Below, piece after piece: positions 1 through 7,149 of a stretch of 35,138 nt of DNA. The notes under the pieces were generated by a model. The model worked only from the letters and a program-made list of their open reading frames with translations, made no database searches and had not been told where the DNA came from. Both the position numbers and the translations under genes were made by a program. The DNA comes from Clostridiales bacterium (lineage in GTDB: Bacteria; Bacillota; Clostridia; Christensenellales; Borkfalkiaceae). The stretch covers positions 1 to 35,138 of the forward strand of contig SVHP01000013.1 of assembly GCA_015055735.1 (NCBI GenBank), in the 5' to 3' direction. The stretch's first letter is position 1. The number at the start of each line of letters is the position of its first letter.

Positions 1-698
1 CGTATTATATGCGAAGCGCTTGCGAAAGCCAAGAGTTAGCAAAATTTCATATAATAGATATAAATATGGGTTGTCCCGTTCCTAAAGTGTATAAAAATGG
101 GGAAGGTAGCGCACTTTTAGAAGATATTAAGCGTGCTGAAAGCATAATTAAAGAGTGCGTTAAAAGTCAAAAAATCATAACCGTAAAAATTCGTACGGGC
201 TTAAAGCACGGCGACGATATCGCTAAAGAATTCGCCATGATGGCAGAATGCGCAGGAGCAAGTCTTATAACTATTCACGGAAGGGTTAGAGAAGATTATT
301 ATTCGGGAGAGCCTAACTATAACGCCATTTATAAAGCCAAAAAATCGGTTGGAATACCCGTGATTGCAAACGGTGGAATTTTCGATAAAAATGACGCCGA
401 TAAGATGATGAACGAAACGGGCGCTGACGGAATTATGCTCGCTCGTGGGGGGATATCTAATCCTTTTTTAGTCAGTGAACTTTTGGGAATAAAACAGGAT
501 AAATCGCTTAAAGAGTTTATGATAGAACATTTAATTTGTATGAGTAAAAACTATCCTGATAGGACGGCGGCTTTAGAGTTTAGAAAGTTCGTGCCTTATT
601 ATTTTAAGGGTAAGGACGGGCTTAAAGAAATAAAAAAACAAATTTATTCGGCTGAACAAACTAGCCTAATATTAGAAATTTTAAATAAAAGTCTTTAA
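1..698 (+). CDS. tRNA-dihydrouridine synthase, 5' end cut by window edge
   Basis: This is a Dus-family flavoenzyme, which reduces uridine to dihydrouridine in the D-loop of tRNA using FMN and NAD(P)H. The frame is open to the window edge (codons YYMRS precede the first visible segment), so the ATG at 9 is internal and roughly 80-90 residues are missing compared with the usual ~320. Family hallmarks are visible: DINMGCP, whose Cys is the general acid; the following KNGEGSALL; TVKIRTG; TIHGR; and an FMN phosphate-binding VIANGGI ... ADGIMLARG. The C-terminal helical domain ends at a TAA. It is followed by co-directional genes with short gaps, so it is probably the first visible member of a dus-nitrilase fold-trmL transcription unit. 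Two of the three genes in the unit act on tRNA. Confidence 0.93.
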   Translation, partial: YYMRSACESQELAKFHIIDINMGCPVPKVYKNGEGSALLEDIKRAESIIKECVKSQKIITVKIRTGLKHGDDIAKEFAMMAECAGASLITIHGRVREDYYSGEPNYNAIYKAKKSVGIPVIANGGIFDKNDADKMMNETGADGIMLARGGISNPFLVSELLGIKQDKSLKEFMIEHLICMSKNYPDRTAALEFRKFVPYYFKGKDGLKEIKKQIYSAEQTSLILEILNKSL

Positions 699-752
699 CA
701 AAATTACCTTTACCAAAATAGAATGATATATAGGCTATTTTGGGGGAAGGGT

Positions 753-1433
753 ATGGATATTTGTTTTGTCACAAACCAAACGTTAAATCAAGTGATAGAT
801 AGCGACTTGTCAAGAATAAGCGATAGCGACGTGGTGGTGTTCGGGTTTAACGGCTTGGGGCTAGTTAGTTATAAAAAAGAATTGAGTGGAATAACCGAAT
901 ACTTTCGCGATTTAGCCTTAACTTCAAAACAGTTATCGTCGGTCATTATTTGTGGTTGCGATACCGATAATTACGGAGTTTATCGCCACTCGGTGGTTGT
1001 TGCCGACAAGGGAAAACTTTTGGGTGTTACCGATATGGCTCACTCTATTGACGAGAGCGAATTTGTTTCGGGTGGTAATTTTAGGGTTTACGATACTAGC
1101 GCAGGGAAAATAGGCATACTCGTTGCCGAAGACTTGTTTTTTCCAGAGTCGGCTAGGGTGCTTGCACTTTGCGACGCTGATATTATAATTTGTCTATTCA
1201 AAAAATTAGATAATTATATGCCACAAATAATGATTAGAGCAGGTGCGTTTTCTAACGGCGTTGCTATGGCTCTTTGTGCAAAAAATTACTGCGCAATAAG
1301 CGATATTCGTGGTAAAATCATTATGGCAAGCAGTGGTGAAATAGTTAAAAGTAAGATAAAAATAGAAAAGGATTATCACTTGATTAGTTCTAGAAGAAGA
1401 GGACTATATCGTGATTTTAATTCGGGTTATTAA
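753..1433 (+). CDS. Nitrilase-fold (carbon-nitrogen hydrolase superfamily) protein lacking the catalytic triad
   Basis: The overall pattern is that of the nitrilase/CN-hydrolase fold: an N-terminal strand, a DVVVF strand, a region around GKLLGV...H, then GKIGILVAEDLFFPESAR and a late RAGAFSNGVAMAL segment matching the family's RA.ENG.... The three catalytic positions are all changed. The FPE glutamate aligns with F32 (FGF), the RK lysine with M95 (TDMAH), and the ICYD cysteine with A125 (VAED). It is therefore probably not an amidase/nitrilase and may be a binding or regulatory pseudoenzyme. An ATG at 723 is also in frame, but the ATG at 753 follows a GGGGGAAGG stretch and puts the first beta strand (MDICFV) at the N-terminus, so I prefer it. 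The gene ends 12 bases before trmL and is probably co-transcribed with it. Fold call moderate; function unknown. Confidence 0.72.
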   Translation: MDICFVTNQTLNQVIDSDLSRISDSDVVVFGFNGLGLVSYKKELSGITEYFRDLALTSKQLSSVIICGCDTDNYGVYRHSVVVADKGKLLGVTDMAHSIDESEFVSGGNFRVYDTSAGKIGILVAEDLFFPESARVLALCDADIIICLFKKLDNYMPQIMIRAGAFSNGVAMALCAKNYCAISDIRGKIIMASSGEIVKSKIKIEKDYHLISSRRRGLYRDFNSGY

Positions 1434-1445
1434 GGAGAAAAAGAT

Positions 1446-1937
1446 ATGGCGTTAAACATTGTTTTGGTCGAACCGGAAATTCCACAAAATGCAGGCAACA
1501 TAGCAAGAACTTGCGCTGTTACCAACAGTAAATTACATATGGTTAGACCTTTAGGGTTTGAGGTTAGCGATAAGTACTTAAAAAGGGCAGGGCTAGACTA
1601 TTGGCACTTCGTAGATATTTCCTATTACGATAGTATACAAGAAGTTATGGACAAGTTCTATAACGGCAATAACTTTTGGTTTTTCTCAACCAAAGCCAAA
1701 GTTATACACTCGGACGCAAAGTTTAAGGACGGAGATTTTTTGGTGTTCGGTAAGGAAACCAAAGGACTTCCCGAATCCTTACTTGAAGCGCATTACGACG
1801 AGTGCGTTAGAATTCCTATGATGGGCGAAACTAGATCTCTTAACCTTTCAAACTCGGTGTGCGTTGGCGTTTACGAAGCCCTTCGTCAACAAGGTTATCC
1901 AAATATGCTAACGCAGGGCGAAATTCCTAAAAAATAG
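1446..1937 (+). CDS. trmL: tRNA (cytidine(34)-2'-O)-methyltransferase, SPOUT family
   Basis: TrmL/YibK-type SPOUT methyltransferase, which 2'-O-methylates the wobble base (C34/U34) of certain leucine tRNAs with SAM. At 163 residues it has the normal length. Recognisable segments are the N-terminal NIVLVEPEIPQNAGNIART, the RPLGF strand, FGKETKGLP, and the trefoil-knot C-terminus with IPM.....SLNLSNSV. The start is set by a GGAG box (1433-1436, overlapping the stop of the preceding gene) just ahead of the ATG at 1446. It sits 12 bases downstream of the nitrilase-fold gene and is probably in one operon with it and dus. No clear terminator follows. The next 174 bases hold only the promoter of the phosphate transporter gene. 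Confidence 0.95.
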   Translation: MALNIVLVEPEIPQNAGNIARTCAVTNSKLHMVRPLGFEVSDKYLKRAGLDYWHFVDISYYDSIQEVMDKFYNGNNFWFFSTKAKVIHSDAKFKDGDFLVFGKETKGLPESLLEAHYDECVRIPMMGETRSLNLSNSVCVGVYEALRQQGYPNMLTQGEIPKK

Positions 1938-2041
1938 GGATAAACAACAATTTAATGCGGTTTGTCAAGTAAATTGCTATGGATAATGTTAAAAAAAGTA
2001 AATTTAGAGTTAAATTATTTCCATTTTGCACTTTATTTTTT

Positions 2042-2071
2042 TTGACATAAAACTTTTTTTTAGTGTATAGT
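2042..2071 (+). promoter_or_regulatory. Sigma-A promoter for the Na/Pi cotransporter gene
   Basis: TTGACA at 2042-2047, an 18-base spacer, and TATAGT at 2066-2071. Transcription would start near 2078, about 35 bases before the coding start. The AAGGAG box is at 2092-2097. Confidence 0.65.
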
Positions 2072-2111
2072 AGAATTGATCGAAATTTTTTAAGGAGAAA
2101 AACAAAAGATT

Positions 2112-3785
2112 ATGGATATGGTATGGAACATATTCTTTATGTTCGGTGGAGTTGCCGCCATGATGTTCGGTATGAAGATTATGGGTGGGGCTTTAGAACA
2201 AGTTGCCGGTGGTGGAATGAAAAAGATGCTCGGCAAAATCACGACTAACAGATTTGCTGGCGTGGGTGTAGGTCTTGCGGTAACGAGTATTGTTCAAAGT
2301 TCAACTGCTACCACGGTCATGCTAGTCGGTTTCGTTAACGTAGGGCTACTTACTCTAGTTCAAGCGACCAACGTAATAATGGGTGCAAATATCGGTACTA
2401 CCGTGACTGCTCATATCGTTTCGTTATCTGGAATAGGAACTGTTGATATCGGTGCAATCGCAGCCATGATAGGTTGCGTGGGCGTATTGATGGCTATGCT
2501 TATCAAAAACGAGAAGGTTGTTAATATCGGTAATATTTTAGGTGGACTCGGCTTAATATTCGTCGGTCTAGAATTTATCTCTACTTATGCAAAATTGATA
2601 ATGTTTACCGACGGAAAGTCAATTCCTCACGAATGGGTTGCAACCATTTTCCAAGGCGACCACTTCCCATTACTTTTAGTATTGGTTGGTATAGTTTTAA
2701 CTGCGTTAGTACATAGTTCGTCTACTATAACCAGTTTAATGGTAGTTTTAGCATCTATCGGAGTCTTATCGTTTGACAACGCTTTATTTTTGGCGTTAGG
2801 TTCAAATATCGGTACTTGTTTAACTTCTATTATGTCTTCTGCAGGAACTAACGTAAACGCTAAGAGAACAGCTGTAGTTCACTTATTATTTAATGCTTTC
2901 GGTTGTATAGTATTTATTGCTCCAATATGGATTTGGAAGAGCGAAGTAACATCTTTCTTTGCAGGAATGTCTAACGACGTAGGTCAACAAATAGCAATTT
3001 TCCATACCCTATTTAACTTAGTGACGACGGCGATTTTATTACCTATATCACCACTAGTTGTAAAACTCGCTTGTTTAATTATTCCTGAAAAGAGCGCTGA
3101 AGAAGACGACTTTAAGTTTATGTACATTGACGATAGATTGTTAAGTACTCCTGCCGTTGCAACGGGTAACTTAAGAAAAGAAATTGTTAGAATGGGTGAA
3201 ATTGCAAAGGCTAATATTAACGATGCCGTTTCTATGTTGACAAATGAGAATAACGACAAGATAGAAAGTATTCGTAAAAACGAAGACATGCTTAATAAAC
3301 TCAATAAGAATATTACGGCATATCTAACAAAACTTATGGGGAAAGAACTATCGGAAGAAGACGATAAAAAGGTCGGCTCGTATTATCACGTAGTATCCGA
3401 CATCGAAAGGGTGGGTGACTACGCTGAAAACGTTATGGAATACGCTATGCGTTTAAAGGAAGAAGGGCTAGTTTTATCAGACGATGCAAAAGGCGAATTA
3501 ACTAACTTACTAGACAAAGTAAATCTTCTATATCAATATTCGTTTACGGCGTTTGACGATAGAAACGTCACCTTATTAGAACAAGTTGAAAAGGCAGAAG
3601 AAGACGTCGACGAATATACCAAGCATTTACAAAATCGCCATATCGAAAGATTAAAGGCAGGGGAATGCACGGCTCAAGCAGGCTCGGTTTTCTTACAAAC
3701 TATCTCTAATCTCGAACGAGTTGGCGACCATATCAACAACGTAGGAAAGAGTATAAAGCAATATAGATACATCAAAAATGCGTAA
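2112..3785 (+). CDS. Na+/phosphate cotransporter family protein with C-terminal PhoU-like domain
   Basis: NptA/YjbB-type transporter of 557 residues. The N-terminal ~320 residues are strongly hydrophobic and contain the inverted-repeat signature of the Na/Pi family: SIVQSSTATTVM in the first half and ALVHSSSTITSLM in the second. Both QSS-type motifs contribute to sodium and phosphate binding. Residues ~350-557 are a soluble helical PhoU-like domain (two helix bundles, including SDIERVGDYAENV and SNLERVGDHINNV) that in this family is thought to sense or gate transport. The protein acts in the cytoplasmic membrane. It has its own promoter at 2042 and a terminator at 3828, so it is monocistronic. 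AAGGAG lies 14 bases before the ATG, a rather long spacing, but no better in-frame start is present. Confidence 0.92.
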   Translation: MDMVWNIFFMFGGVAAMMFGMKIMGGALEQVAGGGMKKMLGKITTNRFAGVGVGLAVTSIVQSSTATTVMLVGFVNVGLLTLVQATNVIMGANIGTTVTAHIVSLSGIGTVDIGAIAAMIGCVGVLMAMLIKNEKVVNIGNILGGLGLIFVGLEFISTYAKLIMFTDGKSIPHEWVATIFQGDHFPLLLVLVGIVLTALVHSSSTITSLMVVLASIGVLSFDNALFLALGSNIGTCLTSIMSSAGTNVNAKRTAVVHLLFNAFGCIVFIAPIWIWKSEVTSFFAGMSNDVGQQIAIFHTLFNLVTTAILLPISPLVVKLACLIIPEKSAEEDDFKFMYIDDRLLSTPAVATGNLRKEIVRMGEIAKANINDAVSMLTNENNDKIESIRKNEDMLNKLNKNITAYLTKLMGKELSEEDDKKVGSYYHVVSDIERVGDYAENVMEYAMRLKEEGLVLSDDAKGELTNLLDKVNLLYQYSFTAFDDRNVTLLEQVEKAEEDVDEYTKHLQNRHIERLKAGECTAQAGSVFLQTISNLERVGDHINNVGKSIKQYRYIKNA

Positions 3786-3827
3786 AAATGCAAAAAATTG
3801 CGTGTAAACGTCAATTTATAAATCAAT

Positions 3828-3866
3828 ATCCGCCGTTAAACATTTGACAAACGGCGGATTTATTTA
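3828..3866 (+). terminator. Intrinsic terminator of the Na/Pi gene
   Basis: A perfect 10-base-pair stem, ATCCGCCGTT (3828-3837) with AACGGCGGAT (3850-3859), a 12-base loop, then TTTATTTAT. The loop carries the -35 box of the pgk promoter. Confidence 0.75.
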
Positions 3867-3872
3867 TATAAT
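3844..3872 (+). promoter_or_regulatory. Full-consensus sigma-A promoter for pgk, nested in the upstream terminator
   Basis: TTGACA at 3844-3849 and TATAAT at 3867-3872 with exactly 17 bases between them. The -35 box is inside the loop of the terminator hairpin at 3828-3859 and the spacer contains the 3' arm of that hairpin. A strong promoter fits the high expression expected for a glycolytic gene. Confidence 0.8.
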
Positions 3873-3936
3873 AAATTCAACCTTATAATAGGGGAAAATC
3901 GGAATAAAAAAGTAAAAAACTTTTAGGAGTATAGAT

Positions 3937-5247
3937 ATGAATAAAAAATCTATTAAAGACGTACAAGTAAAAGGCAAAAGGTGTTTAGTTAGAGTAGATT
4001 TCAACGTTCCTATGAAAGACGGTGTAATCACTGACGAAACTCGTATTAACGGCGCTCTTCCAACAATCAAATACTTGGTTGAACAAGGCGCAAAGGTTAT
4101 TTTGTGTTCACACATGGGCAAGCCTCATAACATTTTTACCGAAGGCTTTTCTCTTACCAAAAAAGAAAAGAAAGCAGTTGAAGCGCTTCCAGTAGAAGAA
4201 CAAGCTAGCGCAAAGGCTGAATATCTTAAAAAAGCGTTAAAGGATAAAGAAAAGTTCACTCTTCGTCCTGTTGCTGAAAAATTATCTGAAAAACTCGGTC
4301 AAACGGTAGTTTTCGCTGAAGACGTAGTTGGACCAAGCGCTGATAAAGCTGTTAGCGAAATTCAAGACGGTCAAGTTGTTTTACTTGAAAACACTCGTTT
4401 TGAACAAGGCGAAGAAAAGAGAGATGAAGCGCTTTGCAAAAAACTTTCTTCTTACTGCGACATCTACGTAAACGATGCGTTCGGTACTGCTCACCGTTCA
4501 CACGCAACCACTGCTGCTATCGCTGAATACGGTTTCGTTGACACTGCAGTTTGCGGTTTCTTAATCGAAAAAGAATTATCGGTTATGGCTGACGCTCTAG
4601 AAAACCCTGTTCGTCCATTCGTTGCTATTTTGGGTGGCGCAAAGGTTGCTGATAAATTAAAGGTTATCTCTAACCTTCTTGAAAAATGCGATACGCTAAT
4701 CATCGGTGGTGGTATGGCATACACCTTCTTAAAAGCAAAGGGTTACGAAGTTGGTACTTCTTTGGTTGACGATGAACAAATCGATTACTGTAAGGAAATG
4801 ATGCAAAAGGCAAAAGACCTTGGCAAAACCCTTCTTCTTCCAATCGACGTTAACACGACTAAAGATTTTCCAAATCCTATTGATGCAGTAGTTGATTGCG
4901 CTGAACACGATATCGATAATATCCCTGCTGACATTATGGGACTTGATATCGGTTCAAAAACTGCTAAACTTTACGCTGACGCTGTAAAGAGCGCAAAGAC
5001 GGTTATTTGGAACGGACCTATGGGCGTATTTGAAAACCCAATCTTCGCTAAAGGTACTATCGCAGTTGCTAAATCACTTGCTGAAGCAGACGGAACGACT
5101 ATTATCGGTGGTGGCGACTCTGCCGCTGCAGTTACTCAACTCGGCTTTGCTGATAAGATGACTCACATTTCAACTGGTGGTGGCGCTTCGTTAGAATTAT
5201 TCGAAGGCAAAAAATTACCTGGTATCGAATGCTTAAACAATAAGTAA
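3937..5247 (+). CDS. pgk: Phosphoglycerate kinase with an extra insertion
   Basis: Transfers the acyl phosphate of 1,3-bisphosphoglycerate to ADP in glycolysis; cytosolic. Conserved PGK segments are all present: RVDFNVP (residues 19-25), the ETRI...LPTI substrate region, [35 protein letters not shown] and GGGDSAAAV. At 436 residues it is longer than the usual ~390-400. The excess is a lysine- and glutamate-rich stretch at about residues 66-106, between SHMGKP and FTLRPVA, where most PGKs have only about ten residues. The start is supported by AGGAG at 3925-3929. It has its own promoter and ends at a strong terminator, so it is transcribed alone although tpiA and gpmI lie nearby. Confidence 0.97.
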   Translation: MNKKSIKDVQVKGKRCLVRVDFNVPMKDGVITDETRINGALPTIKYLVEQGAKVILCSHMGKPHNIFTEGFSLTKKEKKAVEALPVEEQASAKAEYLKKALKDKEKFTLRPVAEKLSEKLGQTVVFAEDVVGPSADKAVSEIQDGQVVLLENTRFEQGEEKRDEALCKKLSSYCDIYVNDAFGTAHRSHATTAAIAEYGFVDTAVCGFLIEKELSVMADALENPVRPFVAILGGAKVADKLKVISNLLEKCDTLIIGGGMAYTFLKAKGYEVGTSLVDDEQIDYCKEMMQKAKDLGKTLLLPIDVNTTKDFPNPIDAVVDCAEHDIDNIPADIMGLDIGSKTAKLYADAVKSAKTVIWNGPMGVFENPIFAKGTIAVAKSLAEADGTTIIGGGDSAAAVTQLGFADKMTHISTGGGASLELFEGKKLPGIECLNNK

Positions 5248-5260
5248 AAACAATCAAATA

Positions 5261-5297
5261 AAAAACTCGTTTATCAAGCGATAAACGAGTTTTTTTA
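5261..5297. terminator. Bidirectional terminator between pgk and the PH-domain gene
   Basis: A perfect 15-base-pair stem (5261-5275 with 5280-5294) with loop AAGC. It is flanked by A-runs on the left and T-runs on the right, so it can stop transcripts from both convergent genes. Confidence 0.9.
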
Positions 5298-5309
5298 TTG
5301 TCGGTTGGT

Positions 5310-5885
5310 TTATTCTTTATTCATGGCTTTTGCAATAGCTTCTGCTTGGAATATTCTTTGTTGTTCAGCGTTTTCGTCTATTGCACTATTGATAGAATTT
5401 AAAAATTCGTAAGAGTTGGTTATGGCTTTTAACTTCATTATTTGACTATTGCCTTTTACTATTTTCATTCCAGTTGAACTTATTTCAACAGTCGCATAGT
5501 TAAATATTTTACCAAAAAAAGAAAGAGAAACGTTTGCATTTGAAATTTGACTTATTGGAATATTTATTGCAGTGGTGTTAAATAACCCTTTTTTACCAAT
5601 AATGCGTTTATTCGTTACGGCTACTTCAAGTGATAATATTTCTAATATATTAAGTATAGGAGCTAAGGAAAACATAATCATCATTGCGGAAGTAAGAAAT
5701 ATCAAAATTTTATATTTTTCATTGCCATCTTCAGGTATAATACTTATAAAATGTTGAAAAGCAAAAAATAACGCTAAAAAAATAGCACATATAATTATTT
5801 GCGGGATAATTGCTAAAAAGTTTATTTTGGCAGTTTGTATGACTTTCTCGTTTTTGCTTAGATTGTTGGTTACGTAGTTATTCAT
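5310..5885 (-). CDS. Membrane protein with bacterial PH domain (bPH2/YdbS type)
   Basis: About 191 residues. Two hydrophobic segments (about residues 22-45 and 58-80) are followed by a typical bPH2 domain: EVAVTNKRIIGKKGLF, a region with IPISQISNANVSLSFFGKIF, then NYATVEISSTG. The C-terminus is a polar helix. The exact function of this family is not settled; it is membrane-associated, with the PH domain on the cytoplasmic side. The frame extends 20 codons further upstream, but the ATG at 5885 has AAGGAG directly ahead of it and the extension would cross the promoter, so I chose 5885. The gene is divergent from a small XRE regulator, and a palindromic operator lies between its -35 and -10 boxes. 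It converges on pgk across a shared terminator. Confidence 0.82.
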   Translation of the reverse strand: MNNYVTNNLSKNEKVIQTAKINFLAIIPQIIICAIFLALFFAFQHFISIIPEDGNEKYKILIFLTSAMMIMFSLAPILNILEILSLEVAVTNKRIIGKKGLFNTTAINIPISQISNANVSLSFFGKIFNYATVEISSTGMKIVKGNSQIMKLKAITNSYEFLNSINSAIDENAEQQRIFQAEAIAKAMNKE

Positions 5886-5915
5886 AAAAATTCTCCTTTT
5901 GTATACGCTAATAAT

Positions 5916-5945
5916 ATTATATATCTTACAATTGTAAGAAGTCAA
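5916..5945 (-). promoter_or_regulatory. Promoter of the PH-domain gene
   Basis: Read on the minus strand: TTGACT (5945-5940), an 18-base spacer, TATAAT (5921-5916). The perfect palindrome 5925-5938 fills most of the spacer, so a bound repressor would block RNA polymerase. Confidence 0.7.
5925..5938. promoter_or_regulatory. Operator 1, perfect palindrome CTTACAATTGTAAG
   Basis: A 14-base perfect palindrome inside the PH-gene promoter. A second, imperfect copy lies 29 bases away centre to centre. It is likely to be bound by the adjacent XRE protein; this is inferred from position and symmetry. Confidence 0.7.
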
Positions 5946-5953
5946 GTATTTTT

Positions 5954-5967
5954 CTTACAGTTGTGAG
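5954..5967. promoter_or_regulatory. Operator 2, CTTACAGTTGTGAG
   Basis: The same half-sites as operator 1 with two changes, placed 11 bases before the start codon of the XRE gene. This suggests autoregulation of the regulator. Confidence 0.6.
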
Positions 5968-5978
5968 AATATTTAATT

Positions 5979-6182
5979 ATGAATAATGTTTTTAAGTATA
6001 GATTAAAAGAGTTGAGAATAGAAAAAGAAATAGGGCAGGTTGAACTTGCGAAAGTTTTAGGTGTAAGTAAAGGAGTTATAAGCCTTTGGGAAAACGGATT
6101 AAGAGAGCCTGGAATGAACAGCCTTATTTTACTTGCAAAATATTTTGCAGTCAGTATTGATTATCTAGTTGGCTTAGAATAG
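5979..6182 (+). CDS. Small XRE-family DNA-binding regulator
   Basis: A 67-residue protein that is nearly all one lambda-Cro/CI-type helix-turn-helix domain. The pattern LKELRIEKEIGQVELAKVLGV followed by SKGVISLWENGLREP is the classic HTH_3 arrangement, with the recognition helix around residues 30-40, and SIDYLVGLE closes the domain. There is no sensing domain, so it resembles a simple repressor. It is divergent from the PH-domain membrane protein gene, and the 93 bases between them contain two copies of a CTTACA..TGTAAG-type palindrome. I infer that it represses both genes. No convincing Shine-Dalgarno box precedes the ATG, so translation may be weak. Confidence 0.88.
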   Translation: MNNVFKYRLKELRIEKEIGQVELAKVLGVSKGVISLWENGLREPGMNSLILLAKYFAVSIDYLVGLE

Positions 6183-6242
6183 TAATTTTAAGAAAAACGC
6201 AGCAAAAAAGAGAAATTATACTCAAAAATTGCTTATATTTAC

Positions 6243-6271
6243 TTGTTAAATTTTTAAAATAATGGTATACT
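6243..6271 (+). promoter_or_regulatory. Promoter for tpiA
   Basis: TTGTTA at 6243-6248, a 17-base spacer, TATACT at 6266-6271. GAGGAGA precedes the tpiA start at 6319. Confidence 0.65.
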
Positions 6272-6318
6272 TTTTTAAGTTGAACTAATTTTGAAGATTT
6301 ACGAGGAGAATACTAACA

Positions 6319-7065
6319 ATGAGAAAACCTATTATTGCAGGAAACTGGAAGATGAACAAGACTGCTAAACAAGCAGTAGAACTTATTGAAGAACTTAAAC
6401 CATTGATCGCTAAATCTAAACCAGAAGTAGTAGTTTGTGTTCCTTACACCGACTTATGGGCAGTAAAAGATGCGATTGCAGGTTCAAAAATTAAACTTGG
6501 CGCAGAAAACGTTGCATGGGCAGATAATGGCGCTTTCACTGGCGAAATCTCTGCTGAAATGCTTAAGGAAATCGGCGTTGAATACGTTATTATCGGACAT
6601 AGCGAAAGAAGACAATATTTTGGTGAAACCGATCAATCGGTTAATATGCGTTTGGTTCAAGCATTAAAGAACGACTTAAAACCTATCGTTTGCGTAGGCG
6701 AAACTTTACAAGAAAGAGAAAAGAACAAGACTAAGAAAGTTTTGAAAAAGCAAATTCTTGAAGGATTTAAGGGTATTGAAGACTTCACTAATATCGTAAT
6801 CGCTTACGAACCTGTTTGGGCTATAGGAACGGGTAAGACTGCCACTGCTGAAGACGCTAACAAGACTATCGGTTATATTAGAAGCCTAGTTAGAAAGACT
6901 TGGGGTGCTGAAGTTGCTAAATCACTTCGTATCCAATACGGTGGAAGCATGAAGCCAACCAACGCAAAAGAACTTATGGCTATGAGAAATATCGACGGCG
7001 GTTTAATCGGTGGCGCTGCATTAAAGGCAACTGACTTTGCAGGTATCGTTAACTATAAGGGTTAA
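6319..7065 (+). CDS. tpiA: Triosephosphate isomerase
   Basis: Interconverts dihydroxyacetone phosphate and glyceraldehyde 3-phosphate in glycolysis; cytosolic TIM barrel, normally a dimer. The 248 residues match the usual length. Catalytic residues are visible: N9 and K11 in GNWKMNK, H94 in IIGHSERR, and E164 in AYEPVWAIGTG. The phosphate-binding end (IQYGGSM and GLIGGAAL) is intact. The start has GAGGAGA about ten bases upstream. It has its own promoter and a terminator at 7083-7120. gpmI follows with no separate promoter that I can recognise, so read-through of this terminator probably feeds gpmI. Confidence 0.98.
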   Translation: MRKPIIAGNWKMNKTAKQAVELIEELKPLIAKSKPEVVVCVPYTDLWAVKDAIAGSKIKLGAENVAWADNGAFTGEISAEMLKEIGVEYVIIGHSERRQYFGETDQSVNMRLVQALKNDLKPIVCVGETLQEREKNKTKKVLKKQILEGFKGIEDFTNIVIAYEPVWAIGTGKTATAEDANKTIGYIRSLVRKTWGAEVAKSLRIQYGGSMKPTNAKELMAMRNIDGGLIGGAALKATDFAGIVNYKG

Positions 7066-7082
7066 TTAAATTTTAAATTAAA

Positions 7083-7120
7083 GCACCGTTCTTTTATATG
7101 AACGGTGCGTTAGTTTTTTT
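7083..7120 (+). terminator. Intrinsic terminator or attenuator between tpiA and gpmI
   Basis: A perfect 9-base-pair stem, GCACCGTTC (7083-7091) with GAACGGTGC (7100-7108), an 8-base loop, and a T-rich tail ending in seven T. As no clear promoter lies before gpmI, termination may be partial. Confidence 0.8.
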
Positions 7121-7149
7121 AAGACTAAATAAAAATAAGGAAAATCAAT

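Noticed and set aside
2063-2248. Small open frame overlapping the Na/Pi gene start
   Set aside because: Out-of-frame overlap with the transporter and no recognisable protein features.
5886-5945. Upstream start for the PH-domain gene
   Set aside because: The extension crosses the promoter and operator, while the internal ATG at 5885 has a good AAGGAG box.
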